Both the position numbers and the translations under genes were made by a program. This document shows, one piece after another, positions 27,987-36,312 of a stretch of DNA of 64,000 bases. The notes beneath the pieces are model-generated. The model had not been told where the DNA came from. It ran no database searches and saw only the letters and a program-made list of their open reading frames with translations. Source of the DNA: Natronolimnohabitans sp. A-GB9 (lineage in GTDB: Archaea; Halobacteriota; Halobacteria; Halobacteriales; Natrialbaceae); assembly GCF_030848565.1 (NCBI RefSeq), contig NZ_JAVDDV010000007.1, positions 1-64,000 on the forward strand, written 5' to 3'. Position 1 is the first letter of the stretch. Each line of letters begins with the position of its first letter.

Positions 27987-29219
27987 CTACTGGTAGAAGT
28001 AGCCGGCCGACGAGATGACGTCGCTCGAGTCGTCCTCTTCGATCTTTTCGAGAGCGTCGACGAAGTCCTGATGCTGGACCTCGTCGCGGTCGTTACGGAT
28101 GGCGAACATGCCGGCTTCGGTGGCGAGGCTCTCGATTTCGGCACCGGAGTAGCCGCCAGTGTCGTCCGCGAGGTCGCCGAAGTCGACGTCGTCGGCGACG
28201 TTCATCCCGCGGGTGTGGATCTGGAGGATCTGCTCGCGGCCGTCACGGTCGGGTTCGGGCACCTCGATGAGGCGATCGAACCGGCCGGGTCGGAGGATGG
28301 CGCGGTCGAGCATGTCAAAGCGGTTCGTGGCGGCGATGATACGGATCTCGCCGCGGGCCTCGAAGCCGTCCATCTCCGAGAGCAGTTGCATCATCGTCCG
28401 CTGGACTTCGGCGTCGCCGGAGGTCTTTGACTCGGAGCGACGGGTCGCGATAGCGTCGATCTCGTCGATAAAGATGATGGCCGGTTCGCGCTCGCGGGCC
28501 ATCTCGAAGAGGTCACGGACGAGCCGCGAGCCCTCGCCGATGAACTTCCGGACGAGTTCGGAGCCGGCCATCTTGATGAAGGTGGCGTCGGTCTCGTGGG
28601 CGACGGCCTTCGCGAGCATCGTCTTGCCCGTCCCCGGCGGGCCATGCAGGAGCACGCCGCTTGGCGGTTCGATACCGACCTCGTCGAACAGCTCGGGCTC
28701 GGACAGCGGCTGTTCGACAGCTTCGCGGACCTCACGGACCTGTTCGTCGATCCCACCGATGTCGGCGTACGTGACCTCCGGCCGCTCGGTGATCTCCATC
28801 GACTGGGCTCGCGCGTCGGTCTCGGCGCTCAACACCGACTGAATCGCAAACGAGTCGTTGACTGCGACGCGGTCGCCGGGCTCGACGCGGTCGACGATCC
28901 GCGGCGAGACGTCGGTCAGCACCTCCTGGTTGTTGCCGTGCTGTTTGACGACGACCTCCTCGTTCTCGAGGATGTCCTCGACGGTCGCGATGTACAGCGA
29001 GGAACTTTTCAGCGTCTCGTTTTCGCGCTCGATGCGGTCGGCGCGCTCGCGAAGTCGCTGGCGTCGCTGTTCGGCTTCGTCGAGCTGTTCGGACAGCTGT
29101 TCGTTGACGTCTACGAGATCCTCGTAGTGGCCACGCAGCGCCTCGAGTCGCTCGTCGTCGGGGAGATCGGGATCGATATCGCGGTGAGGTCGGTCGGGGA
29201 TAGACGGGCTTCGAGACAT
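27987..29219 (-). CDS. pan: proteasome-activating nucleotidase PAN
   Basis: A 410-aa AAA+ unfoldase. It has an N-terminal coiled coil (about 20-75), an OB domain (VVKQHGNNQEVLTDVSPRI), Walker A LHGPPGTGKTMLAKAV, Walker B IIFIDEIDAIATRR, a sensor and arginine-finger region (RPGRFDRLIEVPEP), and a C-terminal YFYQ that supplies the HbYX motif which opens the 20S gate. It unfolds substrates for the archaeal proteasome. Start ATG 29219 gives MSRSPSIPDRP; upstream in-frame sequence is not PAN-like. Confidence 0.96.
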   Translation of the reverse strand: MSRSPSIPDRPHRDIDPDLPDDERLEALRGHYEDLVDVNEQLSEQLDEAEQRRQRLRERADRIERENETLKSSSLYIATVEDILENEEVVVKQHGNNQEVLTDVSPRIVDRVEPGDRVAVNDSFAIQSVLSAETDARAQSMEITERPEVTYADIGGIDEQVREVREAVEQPLSEPELFDEVGIEPPSGVLLHGPPGTGKTMLAKAVAHETDATFIKMAGSELVRKFIGEGSRLVRDLFEMAREREPAIIFIDEIDAIATRRSESKTSGDAEVQRTMMQLLSEMDGFEARGEIRIIAATNRFDMLDRAILRPGRFDRLIEVPEPDRDGREQILQIHTRGMNVADDVDFGDLADDTGGYSGAEIESLATEAGMFAIRNDRDEVQHQDFVDALEKIEEDDSSDVISSAGYFYQ

Positions 29220-29383
29220 CCTGACGTACGCCCGTAAGTCCCCCACGATAAATGTGCCTTTGGGTCGCGGACGGATTTGGTGGCCGAGCACGAGCAGGCG
29301 ACACGAGCCCAGATCGTCCGTTTCGATCGACGGAATGGAACTGACTCGCCAACTGTCGGCGTTACGATCGGTTTCGGGTACGA

Positions 29384-29391
29384 GTTTTATA
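29384..29391 (+). promoter_or_regulatory. TATA box of the 29419 gene
   Basis: TTTATACG lies about 28-35 nt upstream of the ATG at 29419 in otherwise GC-rich sequence. Confidence 0.5.
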
Positions 29392-29418
29392 CGTCAATCC
29401 CACTCAGCCAATAATGTT

Positions 29419-29910
29419 ATGAAGGTTGATCTTGATGCGTCCACTATGGGACGATTTCAACGATATTCGACGTTAATCCTTGGGATAGGACTCCTAATGT
29501 ATGGTGGCACTTTTTTTGTAATAGCTGGTATAGATGCGCCTCTATCGTCGATCGCGGGAACAGTTCTTCTAATTGGTTCGGGAATACTGTTCATCGTATC
29601 GGGAATAGAAGAGACAGTTACCCTTGCTGGTAGAACTGTCCATTGGACACAACTGAACGGCGTCGGAACGATATTGCTCGCAGGTGGATGGATGATCGCG
29701 TCCATTCCGCTTGCCGTTAATTCACCGATGTTTGGAGCGATAACGCTCCTTGGTGGACTGGTACTCGTATTCGTTGGGTATCAAGGAATGACGGACGGTC
29801 CCCACAGCGATCTCGAGACTACTCCTTCGAAAACGAGGATCACTATTTCGATCGTCCTCGCAGTGGCTCTTTTCGTCTTCGGGTTCGTCGTTTATCCAGC
29901 ATACTTGTAA
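29419..29910 (+). CDS. five- or six-helix membrane protein in halocin-like island
   Basis: A 163-aa protein with about five to six hydrophobic segments (TLILGIGLLMYGGTFFVIAG, SSIAGTVLLIGSGILFIVSG, GVGTILLAGGWMIASIPLAV, AITLLGGLVLVFVGY, ITISIVLAVALFVFGFVVY). The family is not recognised. It has lower GC and non-preferred codons such as AGT, CTT and ATA compared with PAN next door. It is convergent with the first halocin-C8-like gene. An immunity or export role is possible only by position. Confidence 0.65.
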   Translation: MKVDLDASTMGRFQRYSTLILGIGLLMYGGTFFVIAGIDAPLSSIAGTVLLIGSGILFIVSGIEETVTLAGRTVHWTQLNGVGTILLAGGWMIASIPLAVNSPMFGAITLLGGLVLVFVGYQGMTDGPHSDLETTPSKTRITISIVLAVALFVFGFVVYPAYL

Positions 29911-29989
29911 ATAACGGATGTGGAGTTTTACTTTATTGTGGCCCAGACGGAAACCAGGGGCTGGATGCTACAAAAACGGCTCGGATGTC

Positions 29990-30898
29990 TTAACAACAGC
30001 CAGGCACGTGGCTTAGCAGACAGCCCGAACACGCCGCGCAACTTACACCGCCGCCGAGACTACAGGCGATCTTGATACACACAGCACACTTGACAGCGCC
30101 GATGCCAGTCGGTGAACCGGCACAAACGAGTGCACAGCGGGAACAACTTCCGACGGATGCGATACAACTGGTGCAGTCAGGGGCACATTCTTCGACCGCC
30201 TCGTCCGGAATACTCGGGAGACTGGGTGTCCAAGCCGTGGAAACCGATGTAGCTCGGATATCGTCGGATGCGGTCGATGTCGACGCGTGATCGAGCCGAA
30301 CGTGATACCGAAGGGTTTGTTCCTCGTTTTCTACCAAACTCTGCGCGCTCCCGGACCGTCGAACGTCGACGTAAAACCCATCGATGTCCGAACCGGTAAA
30401 CGCGGTCGTATCCTCCTGTTGTTCGTCTACGACCGATGCCAATTTTGCGTGCTCAGCATCGGTTGCATGGCGGCGAAACTCGCTTCCGTCGTCCGTCGCG
30501 AACAGTGTCGGACTAGTTTCGTCGGGAAGGTCCGAATAGTTCCGCGGACGGGGACCCTCCTCCGAGAGGAAAAACATCGCTTCCGGCTCGTTATTGTCTG
30601 GTTCGATGTATACTAACGATCCGTACTTGTTCTCGATCTCCGTCACGGTAACGTGAGACTCCTCACCGAGAACCGTCTGCGTTGCTCGGCCTACCGGTAG
30701 TGCGACTCCGCCGACGTCGTCGAGGAGCTGTTGGACCTTCTCCGACGATTCGATTCTCGAGATTTCCGCGCGGTCGACGTCTTTCGATCGTGCTGCGGCG
30801 GTCGACTGTGTGAGTCCAACGGTGCTGATCCCGATACCGCCACCAATCGTCTTCATCACTTTCCGTCGTTCGATCTCTAAGTCACTGTTGTCTGCCAT
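29990..30898 (-). CDS. halocin C8-like precursor with Cys-rich C-terminus (A)
   Basis: A 302-aa precursor. The N-terminal export signal carries a twin-arginine-like ERRKVMKTIGGGIG followed by a hydrophobic stretch. A middle domain (about 45-200) resembles the other precursor at 30988. The last 65 residues (238-302; 30187-29993) hold 14 cysteines with CX3CX2CX6CX2CX3CX11CX2CX4C spacing around GTGIGAV-like TGIGAV. Halocin C8 is made the same way: a Tat-exported precursor whose N-terminal part (HalI) gives immunity and whose Cys-rich C-terminal part is the toxin. Bacteriocin identity is inferred, not shown. It is divergent from gene B with a leaderless promoter. Confidence 0.75.
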   Translation of the reverse strand: MADNSDLEIERRKVMKTIGGGIGISTVGLTQSTAAARSKDVDRAEISRIESSEKVQQLLDDVGGVALPVGRATQTVLGEESHVTVTEIENKYGSLVYIEPDNNEPEAMFFLSEEGPRPRNYSDLPDETSPTLFATDDGSEFRRHATDAEHAKLASVVDEQQEDTTAFTGSDIDGFYVDVRRSGSAQSLVENEEQTLRYHVRLDHASTSTASDDIRATSVSTAWTPSLPSIPDEAVEECAPDCTSCIASVGSCSRCALVCAGSPTGIGAVKCAVCIKIACSLGGGVSCAACSGCLLSHVPGCC

Positions 30899-30922
30899 GC
30901 AACAGTTTCATATATTATTCTA

Positions 30923-30966
30923 TCTATAAAATGTTTTGATAATCAAATTAAAGAATATAAATATCT
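30923..30966. promoter_or_regulatory. bidirectional TATA pair between halocin-like genes
   Basis: The 89-bp spacer is very AT-rich. On the plus strand TATAAATAT (30956-30964) is centred 28 nt before the ATG at 30988. On the minus strand TTTTATAGA (30931-30923) is centred 29 nt before the ATG at 30898. Both distances predict leaderless mRNAs from one compact control region. Confidence 0.65.
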
Positions 30967-30987
30967 GTATGAGTGATACTATATCGT

Positions 30988-31932
30988 ATGTCCGATAGAC
31001 CTACTAAAAGGGAACACGGAATTAATCGACGATCGTTTCTCAATACGATGGGTACCACCGGCGCTGTTGTCGGTCTGGGCTATCTGGGAAGTAATAGCGT
31101 GAGTGCGACGACCGACGTTGATCAGACTCGAATCGACGCCCTAAAAAATACGAAGCCAGTGCAAGAGATCGTCAATGAGTTTGGATCTCTCGATATCGGG
31201 TACGAGACGGCTCGAATGCAGGTCATAGAGGACGAGGAATCCAAATACGAAGTAGTCCACCTCGAAACGAATCTCGGAAAGCTAGAATACTACGAACGCG
31301 ACGGCGAGTCGGAGATGGCACAGCTACGGCTGACCGATCCGGAATCCGACCGGTCGTTCGATCAGGTCCGGGGTCGGCTCCCGGAACAGTATCGGTACTT
31401 GCCGGAAACATCACATACGGTGTTTCTCGCCGGAGAAGGAGGGAAGGGACTCTTTCGGTCACCAACCGAGAACGAACGGACCCGACTCGAACAGGTCGTA
31501 GACGGAGGAGTGGACGACGCGCTCGTCTTTATAAGCGACACGTCCGATGGGTTTCAGGTGATTCGGCACGACGACTCGACGGAAGAGACGGTTGTCAAAC
31601 GGGTTTTGCCCGAGACCAAACGAGCCGACCCGACGGTGAGAAACGATCTCGATCCGGCGTATGCAGCGGTCGAACCCGACGGGTTCGCAAACGCGGACGT
31701 CGTAACCAAATCGCCGGACGAAATCCAAGTGCAGGGTAGCCGAAGCGACTGCATCACCTGGTGTGGGACGTGTGTGACAGGTTCCGCCGTTTGTGTGCGG
31801 TGTGCGATTGCCTGTGCTGGAAGCGTCACGGGAATCGGTGCAGTTGCGTGTGCGGTCTGTCTGGTAGCGAGCTGTAGTGCTGGTGGATACGCCTGTACGC
31901 AGTGTTACGACGATTGCCAGAGTTTCGTCTGA
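30988..31932 (+). CDS. halocin C8-like precursor with Cys-rich C-terminus (B)
   Basis: A 314-aa precursor with a clear Tat signal (GINRRSFLNTMGTTGAVVGL, then a hydrophobic stretch to SVSA). A middle domain (about 35-235) is homologous to that of gene A (compare VDQTRIDALKNTKPVQEIV with VDRAEISRIESSEKVQQLL). The last 60 residues (31750-31929) hold 12 cysteines with the same spacing as gene A and the shared core CAGSxTGIGAVxCAVC. The resemblance to proC8 (immunity part plus Cys-rich microhalocin) is strong in layout. ATG 30988 is chosen by the TATA spacing and the Tat motif. Confidence 0.75.
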   Translation: MSDRPTKREHGINRRSFLNTMGTTGAVVGLGYLGSNSVSATTDVDQTRIDALKNTKPVQEIVNEFGSLDIGYETARMQVIEDEESKYEVVHLETNLGKLEYYERDGESEMAQLRLTDPESDRSFDQVRGRLPEQYRYLPETSHTVFLAGEGGKGLFRSPTENERTRLEQVVDGGVDDALVFISDTSDGFQVIRHDDSTEETVVKRVLPETKRADPTVRNDLDPAYAAVEPDGFANADVVTKSPDEIQVQGSRSDCITWCGTCVTGSAVCVRCAIACAGSVTGIGAVACAVCLVASCSAGGYACTQCYDDCQSFV

Positions 31933-32042
31933 TCGCTACCGATCGTTCTCACGATTTTCAACCGGGGAACAATAACATCACGGACCACTGGGTTCGTGAG
32001 AGTTTACCACCACAAAACGTGGTTTTTAAACGGTACGCCGAA

Positions 32043-33854
32043 CTACTCGAGCAGCGCGTCCATCTCCTCGAGACGCTGGCCGTACGTCTCCAGTGCTCGA
32101 TCGATCGGGCCCGAACTGCTCATGTCGACGCCAGCGATCCGAAGCAGTTCGAGGGGGTACTCCCGGGAGCCACGCCGGAGGAACTCGAGGTAGTCCTCGG
32201 CGGCGTCACGATTCGGCTCGCCGCCGGCCCCCTCGGGGAGGACGTCGTCGACGATCGCCAGCGCGGCGGAGATACCGGTCGCGTACTGATAGACGTAGAA
32301 GGCCCGGTAGAAGTGGGGGATCCGCATCCACTCGCGGGCGATCCGGTCGTCGACGACGGCGGGTTCGTAGTAGTCTTCCTTGAGTCCGCGATAGAGTTCG
32401 TCCAGTCGGTCGGCGGTGAGCGGTTCGCCGTCTTCCTCGAGTCGGTGGGTCTCGTGTTCGAACTCCGCAAAGAGGGTCTGACGGTACAGCGTCGAGCGAA
32501 CGCGCTCGAGAAACTCGTTCAAAACGTGTTTGCGGAACTCGGGGTCGTCGACGGTCTCGAGGAGGTGACTCGTAAGCAGCGCCTCGTTGACCGTACTCGC
32601 GACTTCGGCGACGAAGATCTCGTAACTCGAGTAGACGAAGGGTTGTTTGTCTTTGGTGAGTTCGGAGTGCATCGAGTGCCCCAACTCGTGGGCCAGCGTG
32701 TACATCGAGGAGATGTCGTCCTGATAGTTCATCAGGATAAACGGCTGGGTGTCGTAGGTGCCCCCCGAGTAGGCCCCGGACTGCTTGCCCTCGTTTTCGT
32801 AGACGTCGACCCAGTTCGACTCGAGACCGGACGCGACGCGGGACTGGTACGCCTCGCCCAGCGGTTCCAGCGCGTCGACGACGTACTCGGTGGCCTGATC
32901 GTAGTCGACGTCGGGTCCTTCGTCGCCAGTCAGGGGCATGTAGACGTCCCACATCCGAAGCTCGTCGACGTCGAGCGCCTGTCGTTTGAGTTCGGCGTGG
33001 CGGTGGAGCTTCTCGAGGTTGTCGTGGACCGTGTCGACGAGGGTGTCGTAGACGTCGACGGGGACGTTCGGCCCGTCGAGGGCGGCCTCGCGTGCGGTGT
33101 CGTAGTTCCGCGCCTGTGCGGTCTTGACGTCGGCTTTCACGCTGTTCTTGTAGGCGCTTGCGACCGTGTTCCGAAGCTCCGACCACTCGTCGTAGTACGC
33201 TTCGTAGACTCGCTTACGGAACTTGCGGTCGGGACGCTTCTGTAGGTTGACGAAGTTGCTCTGGGTGATCTCGACGGCCTCTCCGTCGGGATCCTCGACG
33301 GTGGGAAACGCCATATCCGCGTTCGAGAGCATGTTGTACACTTCCCCCGTCGCGCCCGTGACCTCGCTCAAGTCCGCGAGCAGTTCCTCGACCTCCGCCG
33401 AGCGGGTGTGGGGTTTCATCCGCAACACGTCGTCGACGTAATGATCGTAGGTCTCGAGGTCGGGTTCTTCGGCGATCATCTCGTCGAACTCCTCGCGAGT
33501 TAGCTCCTGGAGTTCGGGCTCGATGAAGGAGGCCGCGGATTGGGCGTCGGCCGACAGTGACTGGGCGCGAGCGGTCAGCGCCTGGTAGTGCTGGTCGGTC
33601 GTGTCCTCGTCGCGGCGCATCCGGGCGTAGGCGGCGACCGTCGAGACCTCGCGCATGACGTCGTCGCGCAGTTCGAGGGTCTCGAGAAGGGTTTCGGCGT
33701 CGTCGGTGATGTGCCCCTCGTAGGTCGCGAGCTCCTCGACGCGTTCTGCGACCCGCTCGTAGGCGGCCTCCCACTCGTCGTCGGTCGCGTAGATGCTCTC
33801 GAGGTCCCAAGTATACTCCTCGTCGACCTCGGAGCGGTCGGGTACGGTACTCAT
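32043..33854 (-). CDS. pepF: oligoendopeptidase F (M3 family)
   Basis: A 603-aa zinc metallopeptidase with the M3 signature TLAHELGHSMHSE; His389 and His393 bind zinc and Glu390 is catalytic. Upstream QSGAYSGGTYDTQPFILMNY and the segment EIFVAEVASTVNEALLTSHLL provide the third ligand, typical of PepF. It degrades cytosolic oligopeptides. Start ATG 33854 gives MSTVPDRSEVDEEYTWDLE, the family N-terminus. It is divergent from an M28 peptidase, so two peptide-degrading enzymes share this region. Confidence 0.95.
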   Translation of the reverse strand: MSTVPDRSEVDEEYTWDLESIYATDDEWEAAYERVAERVEELATYEGHITDDAETLLETLELRDDVMREVSTVAAYARMRRDEDTTDQHYQALTARAQSLSADAQSAASFIEPELQELTREEFDEMIAEEPDLETYDHYVDDVLRMKPHTRSAEVEELLADLSEVTGATGEVYNMLSNADMAFPTVEDPDGEAVEITQSNFVNLQKRPDRKFRKRVYEAYYDEWSELRNTVASAYKNSVKADVKTAQARNYDTAREAALDGPNVPVDVYDTLVDTVHDNLEKLHRHAELKRQALDVDELRMWDVYMPLTGDEGPDVDYDQATEYVVDALEPLGEAYQSRVASGLESNWVDVYENEGKQSGAYSGGTYDTQPFILMNYQDDISSMYTLAHELGHSMHSELTKDKQPFVYSSYEIFVAEVASTVNEALLTSHLLETVDDPEFRKHVLNEFLERVRSTLYRQTLFAEFEHETHRLEEDGEPLTADRLDELYRGLKEDYYEPAVVDDRIAREWMRIPHFYRAFYVYQYATGISAALAIVDDVLPEGAGGEPNRDAAEDYLEFLRRGSREYPLELLRIAGVDMSSSGPIDRALETYGQRLEEMDALLE

Positions 33855-33990
33855 ACCCCGCGTTTCGGAACGGAGGTGGTAAAGCGTGTCGGAGGGGGAA
33901 CCGGCAGAGGAGACGCCGACTCGAGGCGGTTTGCCGATCCCGTGTGTTTCCAACCCGTAGAATATCCCGTTCGAGCGAGAACACGGGAGT

Positions 33991-35400
33991 ATGGAGAGAC
34001 GGGATCGTTTCGACGATCGACTCGAGCGCGCGCTCGGTCGCGCCTGGACCGACGACCGAGCCTGGAGACTGCTGACTCGACTCACCGAACTCCCCCACCG
34101 GATGGGGGGCTCGCCGACCGAACGCCGTGCCGCCGAGATCGTCCGGGAGACGTTTTCCAGCGCCGGACTCGAAGAGGTACGGTTCCAGGAGTTTTCGATG
34201 CAGTACTGGGAGCGTGGAGCGACAGAATTCGCCGTCGTCGGCGGCGAGCGGACGGGACCGGCCAGTACCGACGCGATCGATTCGGAGTCCGCCGACGCGG
34301 AACGCATCGACCGCTCCTTCGAGGCGCTTGCACTGCCGTACGCGCCGGCCGGCGACGTCGAGGGACCGCTGGTCGACGTCGGCTACGGCACCCCCGAAGA
34401 GCTCGAGGCCGTCGACCTGCAGGGGGCGATCGCGGTCGCTTCGACGACGACGCCGCCGGGCCAGCGGTTCGTCCATCGCATGGAGAAGTTCGGCCACGCG
34501 GTCGCCGCCGGTGCGCAGGCGTTCGTCTTCGCGAACCACGTTCCCGGTCAGTTGCCGCCGACGGGTGCGTTGAAGTTCGACGGCGAGGCCGCCGTCCCCG
34601 GGATCGGCGTCAGCGCCGAGACCCACGACTGGCTGACTGAGTACGCCGACCGCGGCGCGCGGGCCCGCGTCCGCGTCGACGCCTCGACGGAGGCCGGCTC
34701 GAGTCAGAACGTCCACGGTGTCGTCGGCCCCGAGACGGACGACGAACTCCTCGTCGTCGCTCACTACGACGCCCACGACATCACGGAGGGCGCACTCGAC
34801 AACGGCTGTGGGATCGCGACCGTCGCCGGCACGGTGTCGATCCTCGAGGCGCTCGCGGACGACCTCGGCTGTCGGGTCCGTATCGCGGGGGTCGGCTGCG
34901 AGGAACTCGGGCTGTTGGGCGCCGAGGCCCTGACTGAGCAACTCGATCTCGAGTCGGTACGTGCGGTGGTCAACGTCGACGGAGCGGGCCGATACCGGAA
35001 CCTGAAAGCGCTCTCACACGGCGCCGATCGGCTCGCGGAACTCGCCGACGAGGTGACCGACGCGGTTGGTCAGCCGGTCGTTCACGATCCGGATCCACAT
35101 CCTTTCAGTGATCACTGGCCGTTCCTCCGGGAGGGCGTTCCGACGCTGCAACTGCACAGCGAACCGCCCGAGGGCGGCGAACGGGGACGGGGCTGGGGAC
35201 ACACGACGGCCGACACGCGAGATAAGGCCGATCCCCGAAACCTGCGCGAACACGCCATCCTGACGGCGCTGTTGGTTCGGGAACTGACGCGGACGGACGT
35301 GGACCGGATCGACGTCGAAGAGCTACGCGAACGGCTCCGTGATCAGGAGTTCGAGCCCGGAATGCGTGCGGCCGAGATTTGGCCGGACGAGTGGGACTGA
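33991..35400 (+). CDS. M28-family zinc aminopeptidase with PA-like insert
   Basis: A 469-aa protein. The catalytic part shows VVAHYDAHDITEGALDNGCG (two zinc ligands), then GVGCEELGLLGAEAL (the Glu pair), NVDGAG and PHPFSDHWPFL. A protease-associated-like segment (about 120-220; GAIAVASTTTPPGQRF, FVFANHVPGQLPPTG) precedes it. No signal peptide is seen, so it is probably a cytosolic aminopeptidase or related carboxypeptidase Q-like enzyme. It is divergent from pepF across 136 nt. Confidence 0.9.
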   Translation: MERRDRFDDRLERALGRAWTDDRAWRLLTRLTELPHRMGGSPTERRAAEIVRETFSSAGLEEVRFQEFSMQYWERGATEFAVVGGERTGPASTDAIDSESADAERIDRSFEALALPYAPAGDVEGPLVDVGYGTPEELEAVDLQGAIAVASTTTPPGQRFVHRMEKFGHAVAAGAQAFVFANHVPGQLPPTGALKFDGEAAVPGIGVSAETHDWLTEYADRGARARVRVDASTEAGSSQNVHGVVGPETDDELLVVAHYDAHDITEGALDNGCGIATVAGTVSILEALADDLGCRVRIAGVGCEELGLLGAEALTEQLDLESVRAVVNVDGAGRYRNLKALSHGADRLAELADEVTDAVGQPVVHDPDPHPFSDHWPFLREGVPTLQLHSEPPEGGERGRGWGHTTADTRDKADPRNLREHAILTALLVRELTRTDVDRIDVEELRERLRDQEFEPGMRAAEIWPDEWD

Positions 35401-35529
35401 TACTGCTGGAGAGAACTATCGGTAGTTGGTACTACGGTTTTGGTATTCGAGAGCGGAGTGAAACTCACGCTATTTCAGTGTAACCTGAATGGCGTTCGTC
35501 CGACAGTACAACCACGCCGGCAACGCCGC

Positions 35530-35847
35530 TCAGAACGGGACGTCGTCCGAGATGTGCCGGTTCGTCCCTTCGGAGAGGCCGTCGAATCCGGTGCTGACCG
35601 CGACCGAGTCGATCGCCTCGACGTCCCGCGGGAGTCGTCGCCTGATCGCCTCGGTAGTCATCGAACTGACGCCACAGCCGTCACAGGCACCACTCAGGGT
35701 GATCGCGACGTGGCCCTCCTCGAGATCGACCTCGGTGATCGAGGAGTCGCCGCCGTGGGCCTGGATCTGGGGGAAGTTTCGTTGGAGGAACAGCGAGACG
35801 TCCTCTCGAACTTGGTCCTCGGTGGGTCCCGGTGCAGACTCACTCAT
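35530..35847 (-). CDS. NifU C-terminal domain-like Fe-S protein
   Basis: A 105-aa protein with the NifU/Nfu core (QIQAHGGDSSITEVDLEEG, LSGACDGCGVSSMT) where C55 and C58 form the CxxC that holds a transferable Fe-S cluster between two monomers. It is a single-domain form, as in many archaea. It is probably an Fe-S carrier for client proteins, of which aconitase (57.1 kb) is one candidate in the window. Confidence 0.9.
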   Translation of the reverse strand: MSESAPGPTEDQVREDVSLFLQRNFPQIQAHGGDSSITEVDLEEGHVAITLSGACDGCGVSSMTTEAIRRRLPRDVEAIDSVAVSTGFDGLSEGTNRHISDDVPF

Positions 35848-36013
35848 CGTACCGGGGCAAAGCGTTGCATGGGTATATCTCTGTTCACCGACTGCTCGCT
35901 CGAGCGACCGCGGTACCGTCGGACAGAACGGTTGATACAGTCACCGGAGGCGTCCCCGGTGACAGTGTCTCAACGCATCTGTCCGACGGTAGAGATAGCC
36001 TCGATCGATGGAT

Positions 36014-36256
36014 TCAACCCCGCATCTCGGCGTCGACGGCGGTCCGGACGACGCGGGCGACGCCGAGCATCGCAACGAACGAGCCTGCGAGAATGAGAGC
36101 GACCAGCAGGAAGACCGCGAGTCCGATCGCGCCGGCGGTCGGCCCCGACAGCAGCGGTGAGACGAGGTGATACCCCAGCACGATGATGGTCACGCCCGCC
36201 GCGACGCGAATCGACGCCCGCCAGTAGGCACCGTACTCTTCAGGCGACAGTTCCAT
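36014..36256 (-). CDS. small two-helix membrane protein
   Basis: An 80-aa protein starting MELSPEEYGAYWRASIRVAA. It has two transmembrane helices (VAAGVTIIVLGYHLVSPLL and AIGLAVFLLVALILAGSFVAML), a short loop and a short tail. It is conserved in style with haloarchaeal DUF-type membrane proteins but I cannot name the family with certainty. It lies 57 nt downstream of truA on the same strand and may be co-transcribed with it. Confidence 0.65.
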   Translation of the reverse strand: MELSPEEYGAYWRASIRVAAGVTIIVLGYHLVSPLLSGPTAGAIGLAVFLLVALILAGSFVAMLGVARVVRTAVDAEMRG

Positions 36257-36312
36257 GCGCCGAACTGTCGGGCGCGACCGTAAAAAGCGCTCGTACACGC
36301 GCCGGAGACCGG

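Noticed and set aside
33214-34941. 575-residue minus-strand frame spanning the pepF/M28 intergenic region
   Set aside because: The real pepF is in another frame of the same strand and M28 is on the other; this frame has Arg-rich shadow composition.
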